Origin: Bacillota bacterium
Lineage (GTDB): Bacteria; Bacillota; Clostridia; Peptostreptococcales; Anaerovoracaceae
Length of the DNA stretch: 64,000 nucleotides
Direction of reading: 5' to 3'
Assembly: GCA_023415235.1 (NCBI GenBank)
Contig: JAEZLP010000037.1
Coordinates: 45,643 to 109,642, forward strand
The stretch's first letter is position 1, and each line of letters opens with the position of its first letter. Below the pieces are notes generated by a model. That model searched no databases. It was not told the origin of the DNA and was given only the letters and a program-made list of their open reading frames with translations. Position numbers and translations under genes: made by a program. This document shows, piece after piece, positions 42,514-50,647 of this stretch.

Positions 42514-44055
42514 ATGACAGAACACAATCAAAATGTTGTGCCGCAAGAGGAACGCACTCTGACACGTGGCATCCAGCCATGGCACGTATCCCTTATCGCC
42601 ATCGGTGGAATCATTGGTTCCTGCTATTTTTTGGGCCTTGGTTTAACCTTCTCGGAAATGGGACCCGGCGCAGTCCTGATCGCATACATAGTTGCCGGCA
42701 TAACCATTTACGGCGTTATGCAGTCCTTTGCGGAGTTGTTGGTCAACATCCCGCGAAGAGGCTCCTTCGTATCATATTCCAGAGAGTTTATGGGAGATAC
42801 CGCAGCAACAGGGATTGCCTGGGCTTACTGGACCAACTGGGTAGCTTATGTTCCTTCCGAAGCACTGGCATGCGCGGTATTTATGAATTATTTCATTACC
42901 CTGCCCTTTGAGAATCCTGCCTGGAGTACGTTTGTATGGGGCATTGTCGCGCTGTTCCTGCTGACTCTTGTTAATGTATATCACGTAAAATGGTTCGGAC
43001 ATATTGAATCTGTCATGGCCATCATCAAGGTACTGGCTGTCGTTGTATTTACGATTTGCGCCTTCGGTATCTTCTTTGGAATCATCGGCGGCAATCTGCA
43101 TCCGTTTACCGATGCAGGCGGCTTTATCGGATCCCAGATCATACTGGGCGGTGAGGGTACAACGTTTGAAAAGCTGTTCCCTGCCGGAACCTTTATCATC
43201 ATCACCTATATGATCTGGACGCTGGTCAACTTCCAGGGTTCTGAGATCGTAGGGCTGTCGGCGGCGGAAACTCAGGATCCGGAGACCAACGTTCCACTCG
43301 CCTGCAGAAGAGTTGCATTCCGGATCATCCTGATCTATGTGATCCCCGTATTTGCGCTTACTCTTGTCGTACCTTATGCCGAAGCCGGCCTGGACGAATC
43401 CATCTTCGCCTATACCCTTGGCATCTATGGATTGAAATGGGCTGCCGGACTGTTCACCATAACCACACTGATCGCCGCGTTCAGCTGTGCAAACTCAGGC
43501 CTGTACGGAACCGTCCGTGCGCTCTACGGGCTCTCCGTCGAGGGCATGGCTCCGAAATTCCTGTCCAACCTGAACCAATTCAACACTCCTCAGAACGCCA
43601 CCATTTTCACGATCGTACCCATGTGGCTGGTCTTCCTTCTCGGATTTGCTTCCGATGAGCTGGGACTCTGGGGCGAAGGAGGGCTTCCTCTGTATGCAAA
43701 CCTGCTTGGCATCTCCGGATTTACCGGGACTCTCTGCTGGGTGGCAATTTGCTGGTCTCAGATTTCATTCCGCAAGAAACTGAAGGCAAGAGGCTACGAT
43801 CCGAACGAGGTGCTCACCGTCAAAGCCAAATGGTATCCGGGACTGGCGTATTTCTGCAACGTCATCATGATCGGCGCAATGGTTCTGCTGGTCTTTGAAG
43901 ATGGCGGAATGCCCGTATTTGTGATCTCCGTCATCGCGACCTTCGTTCCGATTGTCATCTATGTCATCCAGAAGAAACGCGGTAAGATTCGAACCAATAT
44001 CACATACGGGGCCGACGAGATCACCTTTGAGGAAAAGTATCCTGTTAAACACTAG
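42514..44055 (+). CDS. APC family amino acid permease (copy 2)
   Basis: 513 residues, paralogue of the permease at 40677. The same landmarks occur (RGIQPWHVSLIAIGGIIGS, GSEIVGLSAAETQDPETNVP, FSCANSGLYGTVRALYGLS). Differences concentrate in the loop after NLHPFT and in the C-terminal helices, which may tune substrate choice. It has its own near-consensus sigma-54 promoter and GGAGG site. Tandem duplication with retained separate promoters suggests both are used, perhaps for related substrates or different affinity. Convergent with the regulator gene; the shared terminator is at 44111-44161. Stop TAG. Confidence 0.88.
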   Translation: MTEHNQNVVPQEERTLTRGIQPWHVSLIAIGGIIGSCYFLGLGLTFSEMGPGAVLIAYIVAGITIYGVMQSFAELLVNIPRRGSFVSYSREFMGDTAATGIAWAYWTNWVAYVPSEALACAVFMNYFITLPFENPAWSTFVWGIVALFLLTLVNVYHVKWFGHIESVMAIIKVLAVVVFTICAFGIFFGIIGGNLHPFTDAGGFIGSQIILGGEGTTFEKLFPAGTFIIITYMIWTLVNFQGSEIVGLSAAETQDPETNVPLACRRVAFRIILIYVIPVFALTLVVPYAEAGLDESIFAYTLGIYGLKWAAGLFTITTLIAAFSCANSGLYGTVRALYGLSVEGMAPKFLSNLNQFNTPQNATIFTIVPMWLVFLLGFASDELGLWGEGGLPLYANLLGISGFTGTLCWVAICWSQISFRKKLKARGYDPNEVLTVKAKWYPGLAYFCNVIMIGAMVLLVFEDGGMPVFVISVIATFVPIVIYVIQKKRGKIRTNITYGADEITFEEKYPVKH

Positions 44056-44110
44056 GAGCCTTCCACTTTTGATCATTGTCCCGATGATAGGATTGCACCA
44101 ATGGTAAAAC

Positions 44111-44161
44111 AAGGGGCTGCCGCACTAGCGTTTGGAAAATCGCTAGCGCGCAGCCCCTTTT
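44111..44161. terminator. Bidirectional terminator between permease 2 and the regulator
   Basis: AAGGGGCTG..GC.CTAGCG and CGCTAGCGCGCAGCCCCTT form a long GC-rich stem, flanked by A and T runs. The regulator stop codon is three bases from it. Confidence 0.85.
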
Positions 44162-44163
44162 CT

Positions 44164-45930
44164 CTATCCGCGTATTCCAAGCTCCCGAATCCGCCGGTAT
44201 AAGGTCGATTCACTGATGCCCAGACGTTTCGCGGCGATGATCTTGTCCTCCGTCGATCTGCCGGTCTCGTTGAGACACTCTTCAATCAGCATCTTCTGAT
44301 ACTCGTCAAGCTTTTCTTTCAGCCCCGCCTTTCCGCCAGGATTTCGCTGCCTCCTCAGAATCTTATCCGGAAGGTTCTCAGGGAGGATGATCTTATCCAC
44401 CTCCATGTTGACGGCATATTCCACAACATTTTCGAGTTCCCTGACATTTCCGGGCCAGCTGTAATTTATGAGCGCCTGCAAGGCATCTGGGCTGAAGTCC
44501 CTGATGTCCTTGTTTAACAGCTTGTTGAACTTTTCAAGCGAGTAGTGCAGCAGCAGCTCGATATCTCCTTCCCTGTCCCGTAAAGGCGGGATCTGAATCG
44601 GGATAACGTTTAATCTGAAATAGAGATCCTCTCTGAATTCCTTCGCCGCGATCATTTGCTCCAAATTTTTATTGGTAGCTGCAATAATGCGAACGTCGAT
44701 GTCGATGGGACTGGTTCCTCCCACCCTGTCAATTCTGCGGTTTTGAATCGCATGAAGCAGTTTAACCTGTAAATGCAGCGGGAGATCGCCGATTTCGTCC
44801 AGAAATATCGTTCCATTATGCGCGATTTCAAATTTGCCGGGCTTGCCTCTGGAATCCGCACCTGTAAAAGCCCCTTTTTCATATCCGAACAGCTCGCTTT
44901 CCAGCAGCATTTCCGGTATTGCGCCGCAGTTGATCGCCACAAAGGGATTTTTTTGACGCGGGCTTTCCGAATGAATCGCCCGGGCGAAAAGCTCCTTCCC
45001 GGTTCCACTCTCCCCAGTGATCAGAATGGTGGAATCACTTGTAGCGACCTGCAGTGTCCTTTTTTTAGCCCGAATCATGGGTTCGCTTTCTCCGATGATA
45101 TCTTGAAAGGTTGTATGTTTCTCGATTACCGTCATCTTGTACATTCTTTCCCGTACATCGGAAATGTTTTGAAACAGTACCATCGCCCCCTCGGCGGAGC
45201 TTTCCTGAATGCCATCGTCCATCGGATTGAGAGGTATGATGGTGCAAAGAAATCGTTTCACCTGATTGTTTTTCCGATAGAAAACTTCCTTGTCCTTCAA
45301 CGCGGCACCGGTTTTCACAACTCCATCCACTTCCCTCAGGTCCCAGATCTCAGACAGAAGCTGTCCCTCCAACTGATTTCGGTTTAAGCCCAGCAACCTT
45401 AAGCTTTCATAATTGCAGGATTTAATCACGCCGGCCTTGTCGATGGCGATCAGACCCTCGTGCATGGATTCTACGATCCCCTGCAGCTCGTTCCTCTTTA
45501 CCGTTTCCGACAGCTTGCTGGCGATCAGATCCGCCATCCGTTCAAGAAATAGGGTCAGTGTGGCGCTGTTGTTTATAATCTTTTCCCTTTGGTCTTCGTT
45601 GAATGCCACCAGACCGATCAGACCGATGATTTGATTTTCCAGCCTGATTGGGCAGCAAATTTCAGCAAGCTCCCCTTCCTTTGGATCGTATTCCGGGTCT
45701 GCCGAAGGATCTATGCAAAGGTAGTTTTCTCCGGTTTTTAAGAGCTTGCCGTATATGGCTCCGGAATTGAGATCGCCGTCTTCCTCGAAGGTTCCTATTT
45801 TGCGGGTATATCTTCCCGTGCCGCCGATGATCTGAAGGTGTTTATTGATGATCTCTGTCTCAATCTCCAGCGCCGCCGTGATGGCTTCCGCAACATTCAT
45901 AACCGTATCTTTTATCACCGATAGTTCCAA
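44164..45930 (-). CDS. Sigma-54-dependent enhancer-binding regulator (GAF-PAS-AAA-Fis)
   Basis: 588 residues. GAF-like sensor (about 8-140), PAS domain (about 148-260), AAA+ domain with Walker A GESGTGKE (306-313), the sigma-54 contact loop GAFTGA (353-358) and Walker [10 protein letters not shown], and a C-terminal Fis-type helix-turn-helix ([18 protein letters not shown]). It activates sigma-54 RNA polymerase from upstream sites. I chose the TTG at 45930 because GGAGG lies seven bases before it; the frame stays open upstream to an ATG at 46074 but that start has no site and would add 48 atypical residues. Three sigma-54 promoters (40583, 42426, 46114) flank it, so local targets are likely. 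GAF/PAS ligand unknown. Stop TAG. Confidence 0.9.
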   Translation of the reverse strand: MELSVIKDTVMNVAEAITAALEIETEIINKHLQIIGGTGRYTRKIGTFEEDGDLNSGAIYGKLLKTGENYLCIDPSADPEYDPKEGELAEICCPIRLENQIIGLIGLVAFNEDQREKIINNSATLTLFLERMADLIASKLSETVKRNELQGIVESMHEGLIAIDKAGVIKSCNYESLRLLGLNRNQLEGQLLSEIWDLREVDGVVKTGAALKDKEVFYRKNNQVKRFLCTIIPLNPMDDGIQESSAEGAMVLFQNISDVRERMYKMTVIEKHTTFQDIIGESEPMIRAKKRTLQVATSDSTILITGESGTGKELFARAIHSESPRQKNPFVAINCGAIPEMLLESELFGYEKGAFTGADSRGKPGKFEIAHNGTIFLDEIGDLPLHLQVKLLHAIQNRRIDRVGGTSPIDIDVRIIAATNKNLEQMIAAKEFREDLYFRLNVIPIQIPPLRDREGDIELLLHYSLEKFNKLLNKDIRDFSPDALQALINYSWPGNVRELENVVEYAVNMEVDKIILPENLPDKILRRQRNPGGKAGLKEKLDEYQKMLIEECLNETGRSTEDKIIAAKRLGISESTLYRRIRELGIRG

Positions 45931-46024
45931 GTGCTTTCCTCCATTTTCCCCGGTATCCGAAACCGGGCGATTCTTCCGTCTTCCTATTTCAAGAATATCT
46001 TTTATTATAGCATTTTTTTCATTT

Positions 46025-46065
46025 TTGACAATAAATTTTTCAAATGTGATAATCAAAATTGTCAA
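46025..46065. promoter_or_regulatory. Inverted TTGACAAT/ATTGTCAA pair, possible enhancer site
   Basis: TTGACAAT (46025-46032) and ATTGTCAA (46058-46065) are perfect inverted copies with centres 33 bases apart, 50-90 bases upstream of the -24 box at 46114. ATTGTCA is also a half-site in the palindrome at 42307. Confidence 0.45.
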
Positions 46066-46113
46066 TATGAGCAACTAGGCCTTGAAATTACATCCTGAAT
46101 AAAAGAAAAAAAC

Positions 46114-46130
46114 TTGGCATCACTCTTGCT
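46114..46130 (+). promoter_or_regulatory. Sigma-54 promoter of the aminotransferase gene
   Basis: TTGGCATCACTCTTGCT fits the consensus TTGGCA-N6-TTGCT with correct GG/GC spacing. 43 bases before the ATG. Confidence 0.85.
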
Positions 46131-46172
46131 TTATAGTATGTCATAGCAATCATGCAGAATGGAGGGAATATC

Positions 46173-47525
46173 ATGATCAATAGAGAAAAACTCAAAGCTC
46201 AATACCTGAAGGAAATTGAACTCTTTGAAAAAACACATCCCAAATCAAAGGAGCTCTATGAAAGAGCAAAAGGAAGCCTGCTTCAGGGAGTGCCAATGAA
46301 TTGGATGGTAAAATGGGCCGGAAGCTATCCCGTCTGTGTTGCAAGCGCCAAGGGCGCCCATTTCCAGGATGTGGACGGAAACGACTATATCGACTTCTGT
46401 CTCGGCGATACAGGCTCCATGGTGGGACATGCGCCGGAACCGGCAGTTAAAGCCATTACGGAATATGTAAAGCAGGGAACCACATTTATGCTTCCCACCG
46501 AGGATGCGATCTGGTGCGGTGAAGAGCTATCCAGAAGGTTTGGAATGAAATACTGGCAGTTTTCAACCAGCGCCACGGATGCCAACCGTTTTTCTCTCAG
46601 ACTTGCCAGACAGGTTACTAAAAGACCTAAGATCGTAGCTTACAACTGGTGTTACCACGGAACAGTCGATGAAACCGTGGCTATTATGGATGAAAAAACC
46701 GGAAAAACCGTAGCTAAGCCCGGCAATCTGGGTCCTCAGTGCGATCCGTCCCTTACAACAAAAATAATCGAATGGAACGACATTCCCGCTCTGGAAGCAG
46801 CACTCAAGGAAGGCGACGTAGCAGCCGTACTGGCTGAACCGGTTATGACCAACTGCGGAATCGTTCATCCGGAACCCGGATATCATGATGCGCTCCGTGA
46901 GTTGACAAAGAAATATGGCGCCATCCTGATCATCGATGAAACCCATACGATTTGCACCGGTATTGGCGGATACACCAGAGCTTACAACCTTAAGCCGGAT
47001 ATCGTGGTGGTGGGTAAGACCATAGCTTCCGGAATTCCATGCGCCGCCTACGGATTCTCGGCGGAGCTTGGCGAGAAGGTCGCTGCGGAAATCCCTTACG
47101 AGCTGTGCGATATCGGAGGAATCGGCGGCACGCTGGCGGCCAACGCTCTGAGCATGCATGCCATGAAAGCCACGTTGAGCGAAGTTCTGACCGAGGATTT
47201 CTATGCAAGAAACATCCCATTGGCAAAAAGATTCAACGAAGGAGTCCAGAGTGTGATCAATGAATTCGACCTCCCCTGGAACACGACTCAGCTGGGCTGC
47301 AGAACGGAATACTGGTTCAGAAAGGAGCCCGCGAAAAACGGCGGAGAAGCGGAAGCCGCGGTTGACTTTGAATTGGATCAATATATGCACCTTGCATCGC
47401 TGAACAGGGGAATTCTGATGACTCCGTTCCACAACATGGCATTGATCACTGCGGTAACCACAGAAGCAGACATCGACAAGCATACCGCAGTATTCCGGGA
47501 AATCGTTCATAACATTGTAGACTGA
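46173..47525 (+). CDS. Class III aminotransferase (PLP, fold type I)
   Basis: 450 residues, of the group that includes glutamate-1-semialdehyde aminomutase and omega-amino acid transaminases. VDGNDYIDFCLGDTGSMVGHA near the N-terminus, FSTSATDANRFSLRLAR, YHGTVDET, ILIIDETHT (PLP aspartate) and VVVGKTIASGIPCAAYG with the Schiff-base lysine K282. ATG at 46173 follows GGAGGG; an earlier ATG at 46152 adds seven residues. It is under a sigma-54 promoter and lies divergent from the sigma-54 activator, next to two amino acid permeases, so it probably catabolises the imported compound. It is not in a heme cluster, so the aminomutase role is unlikely. Substrate unknown. Confidence 0.85.
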   Translation: MINREKLKAQYLKEIELFEKTHPKSKELYERAKGSLLQGVPMNWMVKWAGSYPVCVASAKGAHFQDVDGNDYIDFCLGDTGSMVGHAPEPAVKAITEYVKQGTTFMLPTEDAIWCGEELSRRFGMKYWQFSTSATDANRFSLRLARQVTKRPKIVAYNWCYHGTVDETVAIMDEKTGKTVAKPGNLGPQCDPSLTTKIIEWNDIPALEAALKEGDVAAVLAEPVMTNCGIVHPEPGYHDALRELTKKYGAILIIDETHTICTGIGGYTRAYNLKPDIVVVGKTIASGIPCAAYGFSAELGEKVAAEIPYELCDIGGIGGTLAANALSMHAMKATLSEVLTEDFYARNIPLAKRFNEGVQSVINEFDLPWNTTQLGCRTEYWFRKEPAKNGGEAEAAVDFELDQYMHLASLNRGILMTPFHNMALITAVTTEADIDKHTAVFREIVHNIVD

Positions 47526-47590
47526 CGCTCTCTTTCGGCGCCGGATCCGATCCGGAAGAAACGCCGTTCCTCACATAATCCCCTTATCCA

Positions 47591-47624
47591 AAAACAGACC
47601 GAGGCCCCCCCTTGGTCTGTTTTA
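47591..47624. terminator. Bidirectional terminator after the aminotransferase
   Basis: AAAACAGACCGAGG (47591-47604) pairs with CCTTGGTCTGTTTT (to 47623) around a C-rich loop; T run follows. Confidence 0.8.
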
Positions 47625-47625
47625 C

Positions 47626-47693
47626 TTTAAACTGAATTTATAAAATATTTAAGAAACTAAATTTATGAAAGCTTTAGAAAATGAATTTACTGG
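47626..47693. repeat. Three short AT-rich tandem imperfect repeats at a gene end
   Basis: Units beginning TTTA at 47626, 47648 and 47673, each with a core RAAMTRAATTTAT (21-25 bp). The last unit overlaps the stop codon of the minus-strand glycosylase gene. Low complexity makes this weaker than the repeat at 39444. Confidence 0.4.
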
Positions 47694-48181
47694 AGATAGT
47701 TTAAAATCTCTCTGTATGCTTCCACAAGGGACTTTAGATCGTAATTTCTGCAATTAGCGGGGCTGGTGGACGGCAGATGGATCGAAGGACGTCCTGTGAC
47801 AGGAAGGCACAGCTTCCGGTACAAATCGGTTGCGGCCTTTCCCGTGGTAAAAATTGCCCTGATTTTGCAGGTCGATAAAATCCTGTTGATGTCATTCGGC
47901 ACAGGATCCGCAATCGAACTGTCCGCGGCGCCTTTTATGATGCAGGATTCCAATACATCCCACATGGCAATCCTGTGCTTGCGTAAAAACAGTTCCTTCT
48001 CATCCGGCGCAGTCGGGGCGGGCTCCCGAAACAGCTCAGCTAGCACCTTCCACAGTCTGTTTTGAGGATGGGAGTAATAAAAGCCAAACTCCCTCGATTT
48101 TGGGGATGGCATGGTGCCCAGGATCAGAATCCTGGAATTTTTGTCATATACCGGCTCCAGTTCATGAATTACCTTTTGCAA
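47687..48181 (-). CDS. DNA-deoxyinosine glycosylase (UDG superfamily, family 6-like)
   Basis: Base-excision repair enzyme, 164 residues. ILILGTMPSPKSREFGFYYSHPQNRLW is the characteristic N-terminal motif (short form GTMPSPKSREFGFYY), FTTGKAATDLY is central, and the C-terminal LPSTSPANCR forms the insertion loop. Such HDG proteins remove hypoxanthine produced by adenine deamination. It lies 25 bases after the histidine kinase gene on the same strand and is probably transcribed with it, perhaps by chance. Confidence 0.87.
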   Translation of the reverse strand: MQKVIHELEPVYDKNSRILILGTMPSPKSREFGFYYSHPQNRLWKVLAELFREPAPTAPDEKELFLRKHRIAMWDVLESCIIKGAADSSIADPVPNDINRILSTCKIRAIFTTGKAATDLYRKLCLPVTGRPSIHLPSTSPANCRNYDLKSLVEAYREILNYLQ

Positions 48182-48206
48182 TGTTCTGTTTCTCCTGTTA
48201 ATATGC

Positions 48207-49598
48207 TCAGCCTTTTGGAAGCGTGATCATAAAGTTGCTGCCCTCGCCGATCCGGCTGCTTACCCCCACAGTTCCCCCATGGGCATCGATGATTGATTTT
48301 ACAATGGCAAGACCGATCCCGGATCCGCCTGTATTTCTGTTTCTTGACTTGTCCGCCCGGTAGAAGCGTTCAAAGATATGAGGAAGCTCCTCTTCCGGAA
48401 TGCCGGTGCCGTTATCCATGATATTGAACACCGCCGAGTCCTCAGTATCGGACAATATGATCCTGATTTCGCCTCCATCCGGGGTATACTTGACCGCGTT
48501 TGACATGAGATTGATTAATACCTGGCTGATTCTGTCCCTGTCCGCCGTCACTTCGGAGCAGTTTCCTTCCACAGTCACACTCAGGCCCTTGTCCTTCCAT
48601 TCCTTTTCAAAGCCTGCAACGGTCCGTTCGGCGAGCATCGCCAGGCTGACTGATGTTTTATTCAGTTTCAGGCTCTCGCTTTCCACCTGGGCGAGGCTTT
48701 CCAGGTCGCTGACCAGACTGCTGAGACGGCTCATTTCATCATAGCAGCTCTTCAGCCGTTCCCGCGTCGGCTCCCATACTCCTTCCAGAATCGCTTCCAT
48801 ATGGGTCTGTACGGTAGTAAGAGGCGTCCTCAGCTCATGGGCCACATCCGCCGTCAGTTGTCTTCGCAATGACTCCTGTTTTTCCAAGGACAGGGCAAGA
48901 TGATTGATGGAGCCGACAAGCTGGTCCACCTCCCTGGTGCCCGTATTCTCAGAAATCCTGACGCCATATTTTCCATTGGCAATATCCCGGGTTGCCTCAA
49001 CGGTTTTCAGAATCGGCCTGCTGAGGTGTCTGGCCAGGAATATGCCGGTTATGATGGAGATGGCAAGAGAGAACGCGCCGATTCCCAAAAGTATCCTGTT
49101 TAAAGCATCCAGGAAAAGGAAGTCGTCCTCGCTGAGAAAGAACGGCCCAAAATAGCTTATGGATACCGTTCCTATTTCTTTCGAATCCTGCATTGCCGGA
49201 AATTCCGCGGTGGTAAATGAGCCGTTCATCTTTGGGTATTCCATCATCATCCTGTGGCTGATATCGTCCATGACTTCCGTACATAGGTTCATGTCGCAGG
49301 TTTCCGCATCCCAAACGGTATTGCCGGCTTTGTCATACACCCTTACGATATAACCGTCATAAAGGGCATACATCCCGATGGTGTGGACAAAGTCTGCATT
49401 CCAGGCATCGGTTTCCGGATCATACTGTACGCTGACGCTTTCCACAATCTGCCTGGTCGTCTTTTCCTGCTGGGCTGTAATATAGCCCTTGAATTGACTC
49501 TGAATAAAATAGTTGGAAAGAAAGCTGATCAACGCAACGGTGAGCAGCACGACCAGGGCGATTGTCAGCGATAATTTTGCTTTTAAACTCAATTTCAT
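48207..49598 (-). CDS. Sensor histidine kinase, possibly copper-responsive
   Basis: 463 residues. Membrane helix 11-30, extracytoplasmic sensor about 31-155, helix 165-188, HAMP, HisKA with H254 (DVAHELRTPL), and HATPase (NLMSNAVKYTP, FERFYR, GSGIGLAIVK). The sensor has a cluster of soft-metal ligands, CDMNLC at 101-106 and SHRMMMEYPKM at 114-124, which suggests Cu(I) or Ag(I) sensing. It pairs with the response regulator one base upstream (TAA-T-ATG) and lies downstream of csoR-copA-copZ. I chose the ATG at 49598 after a GGGGG site; an in-frame start at 49625 overlaps the regulator gene. The metal role is inferred. Confidence 0.85.
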   Translation of the reverse strand: MKLSLKAKLSLTIALVVLLTVALISFLSNYFIQSQFKGYITAQQEKTTRQIVESVSVQYDPETDAWNADFVHTIGMYALYDGYIVRVYDKAGNTVWDAETCDMNLCTEVMDDISHRMMMEYPKMNGSFTTAEFPAMQDSKEIGTVSISYFGPFFLSEDDFLFLDALNRILLGIGAFSLAISIITGIFLARHLSRPILKTVEATRDIANGKYGVRISENTGTREVDQLVGSINHLALSLEKQESLRRQLTADVAHELRTPLTTVQTHMEAILEGVWEPTRERLKSCYDEMSRLSSLVSDLESLAQVESESLKLNKTSVSLAMLAERTVAGFEKEWKDKGLSVTVEGNCSEVTADRDRISQVLINLMSNAVKYTPDGGEIRIILSDTEDSAVFNIMDNGTGIPEEELPHIFERFYRADKSRNRNTGGSGIGLAIVKSIIDAHGGTVGVSSRIGEGSNFMITLPKG

Positions 49599-49599
49599 A

Positions 49600-50301
49600 T
49601 TATTTTCCCCCGAACTTGTAGCCAACCCCGTGTACCGTCAGCACATAAACCGGATTTTTTGTATTGGTTTCTATTTTTTGTCTTAAATTTTTAATATGAC
49701 TGTCCACCGAACGGTCATACCCGTCGAAGTCATCCCCGAAAGCTGCGCTGATCAGTATATCCCTTGTGAACACCTTATTCGGGTATTTGATCAGCGCTGT
49801 AAGAATTTTGTACTCGTTGGGAGTCAAACTGACTTCCTTTCCCGCCTTTAGGATGACATGGTTTTCCTGGTCAACCACAAGGTCCCCTTCCCGAAAGGAC
49901 ATCCTCCGATAAAGCGGCAGCAGATCATCCAAAGCTCTTCGCAGGATCGCCTCCATTCTGGCATATAGCTCCTTCAGTCGGAATGGTTTCGTCAGATAGT
50001 CGTCGGCTCCCAGACCAAGACCCCTCAATAGATCCTCCTCTCCCACCTTGGCGGTGAGCATGAGGATGGGAACCCGGGAGCTTTTCCGCAGCTCTGTGCA
50101 GATTTCTTCCCCTGAAATATCGGGCAGCATGAGATCCAGGATCACAAATGCGATTTCCTCTCTTTCAAAAATCGAAAGGGCGTCTCTGCCGTTTTCTGCG
50201 GTAAAAACCGAAAAATTCTTGCTCTCAAGAAATGATTTCACGACTTCCAGTATTTTTATTTCGTCGTCAACGACAAGCACCTTTTTCCTGTCCTCTTTCA
50301 T
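49600..50301 (-). CDS. OmpR/PhoB-type response regulator
   Basis: 233 residues. Receiver domain with acidic pair VVDDE and phosphoacceptor D56 (FVILDLMLPD), TAKVGEEDLLRGLGLGADDYLTKPF (partly: GLGADDYLTKPF), then a winged-helix DNA-binding domain (LTPNEYKILTALIKYPNKVFTRD, SVDSHIKNLRQKI). Partner of the kinase immediately downstream. It starts 97 bases after copZ, so the pair may be part of the copper operon. Confidence 0.92.
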   Translation of the reverse strand: MKEDRKKVLVVDDEIKILEVVKSFLESKNFSVFTAENGRDALSIFEREEIAFVILDLMLPDISGEEICTELRKSSRVPILMLTAKVGEEDLLRGLGLGADDYLTKPFRLKELYARMEAILRRALDDLLPLYRRMSFREGDLVVDQENHVILKAGKEVSLTPNEYKILTALIKYPNKVFTRDILISAAFGDDFDGYDRSVDSHIKNLRQKIETNTKNPVYVLTVHGVGYKFGGK

Positions 50302-50397
50302 GTAACCAATCCCTTTCTTCAGATTACAACGGCAGCCGGTTCTTCCATAGCGATCATCCGCCCTTCGGGAAGAACAAGGATGGACCCCGCCCTCGGT

Positions 50398-50604
50398 CTA
50401 TACGACGTCGTAGCCTTCGTCTTCAATGGCCTCTTTGATGCTGTCCAGAGTAACTTTAGCTTCATCAAAGTCGACCGTTACAGTCTTGCCTTCCAGATCT
50501 ACATTAACTCCCGATACCCCTCCCAAGGCGGTAACCCCTTTTGTTACTGCATTAACGCAGTGTGAGCATGACATGCCTTCTACATTTAATTTGATCGTTT
50601 TCAT
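50398..50604 (-). CDS. copZ: Copper chaperone CopZ (HMA domain)
   Basis: 68 residues, one heavy-metal-associated domain with the Cu(I) motif GMSCSHC and the usual strand pattern to the end. It would hand copper to the ATPase CopA encoded 44 bases upstream. GGAGGG-type site before the ATG. Stop TAG. Confidence 0.93.
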   Translation of the reverse strand: MKTIKLNVEGMSCSHCVNAVTKGVTALGGVSGVNVDLEGKTVTVDFDEAKVTLDSIKEAIEDEGYDVV

Positions 50605-50647
50605 TGTTATACCCTCCGTTAAAATGATTATTTGATATTATTTCCGC

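Noticed and set aside
46563..47510. 315-codon open frame on the minus strand
   Set aside because: Antisense to the aminotransferase, whose PLP motifs are complete; no recognisable domain.
46173..47525. Glutamate-1-semialdehyde aminomutase (hemL)
   Set aside because: Related fold, but no heme genes nearby and a sigma-54/permease context points to amino acid catabolism.
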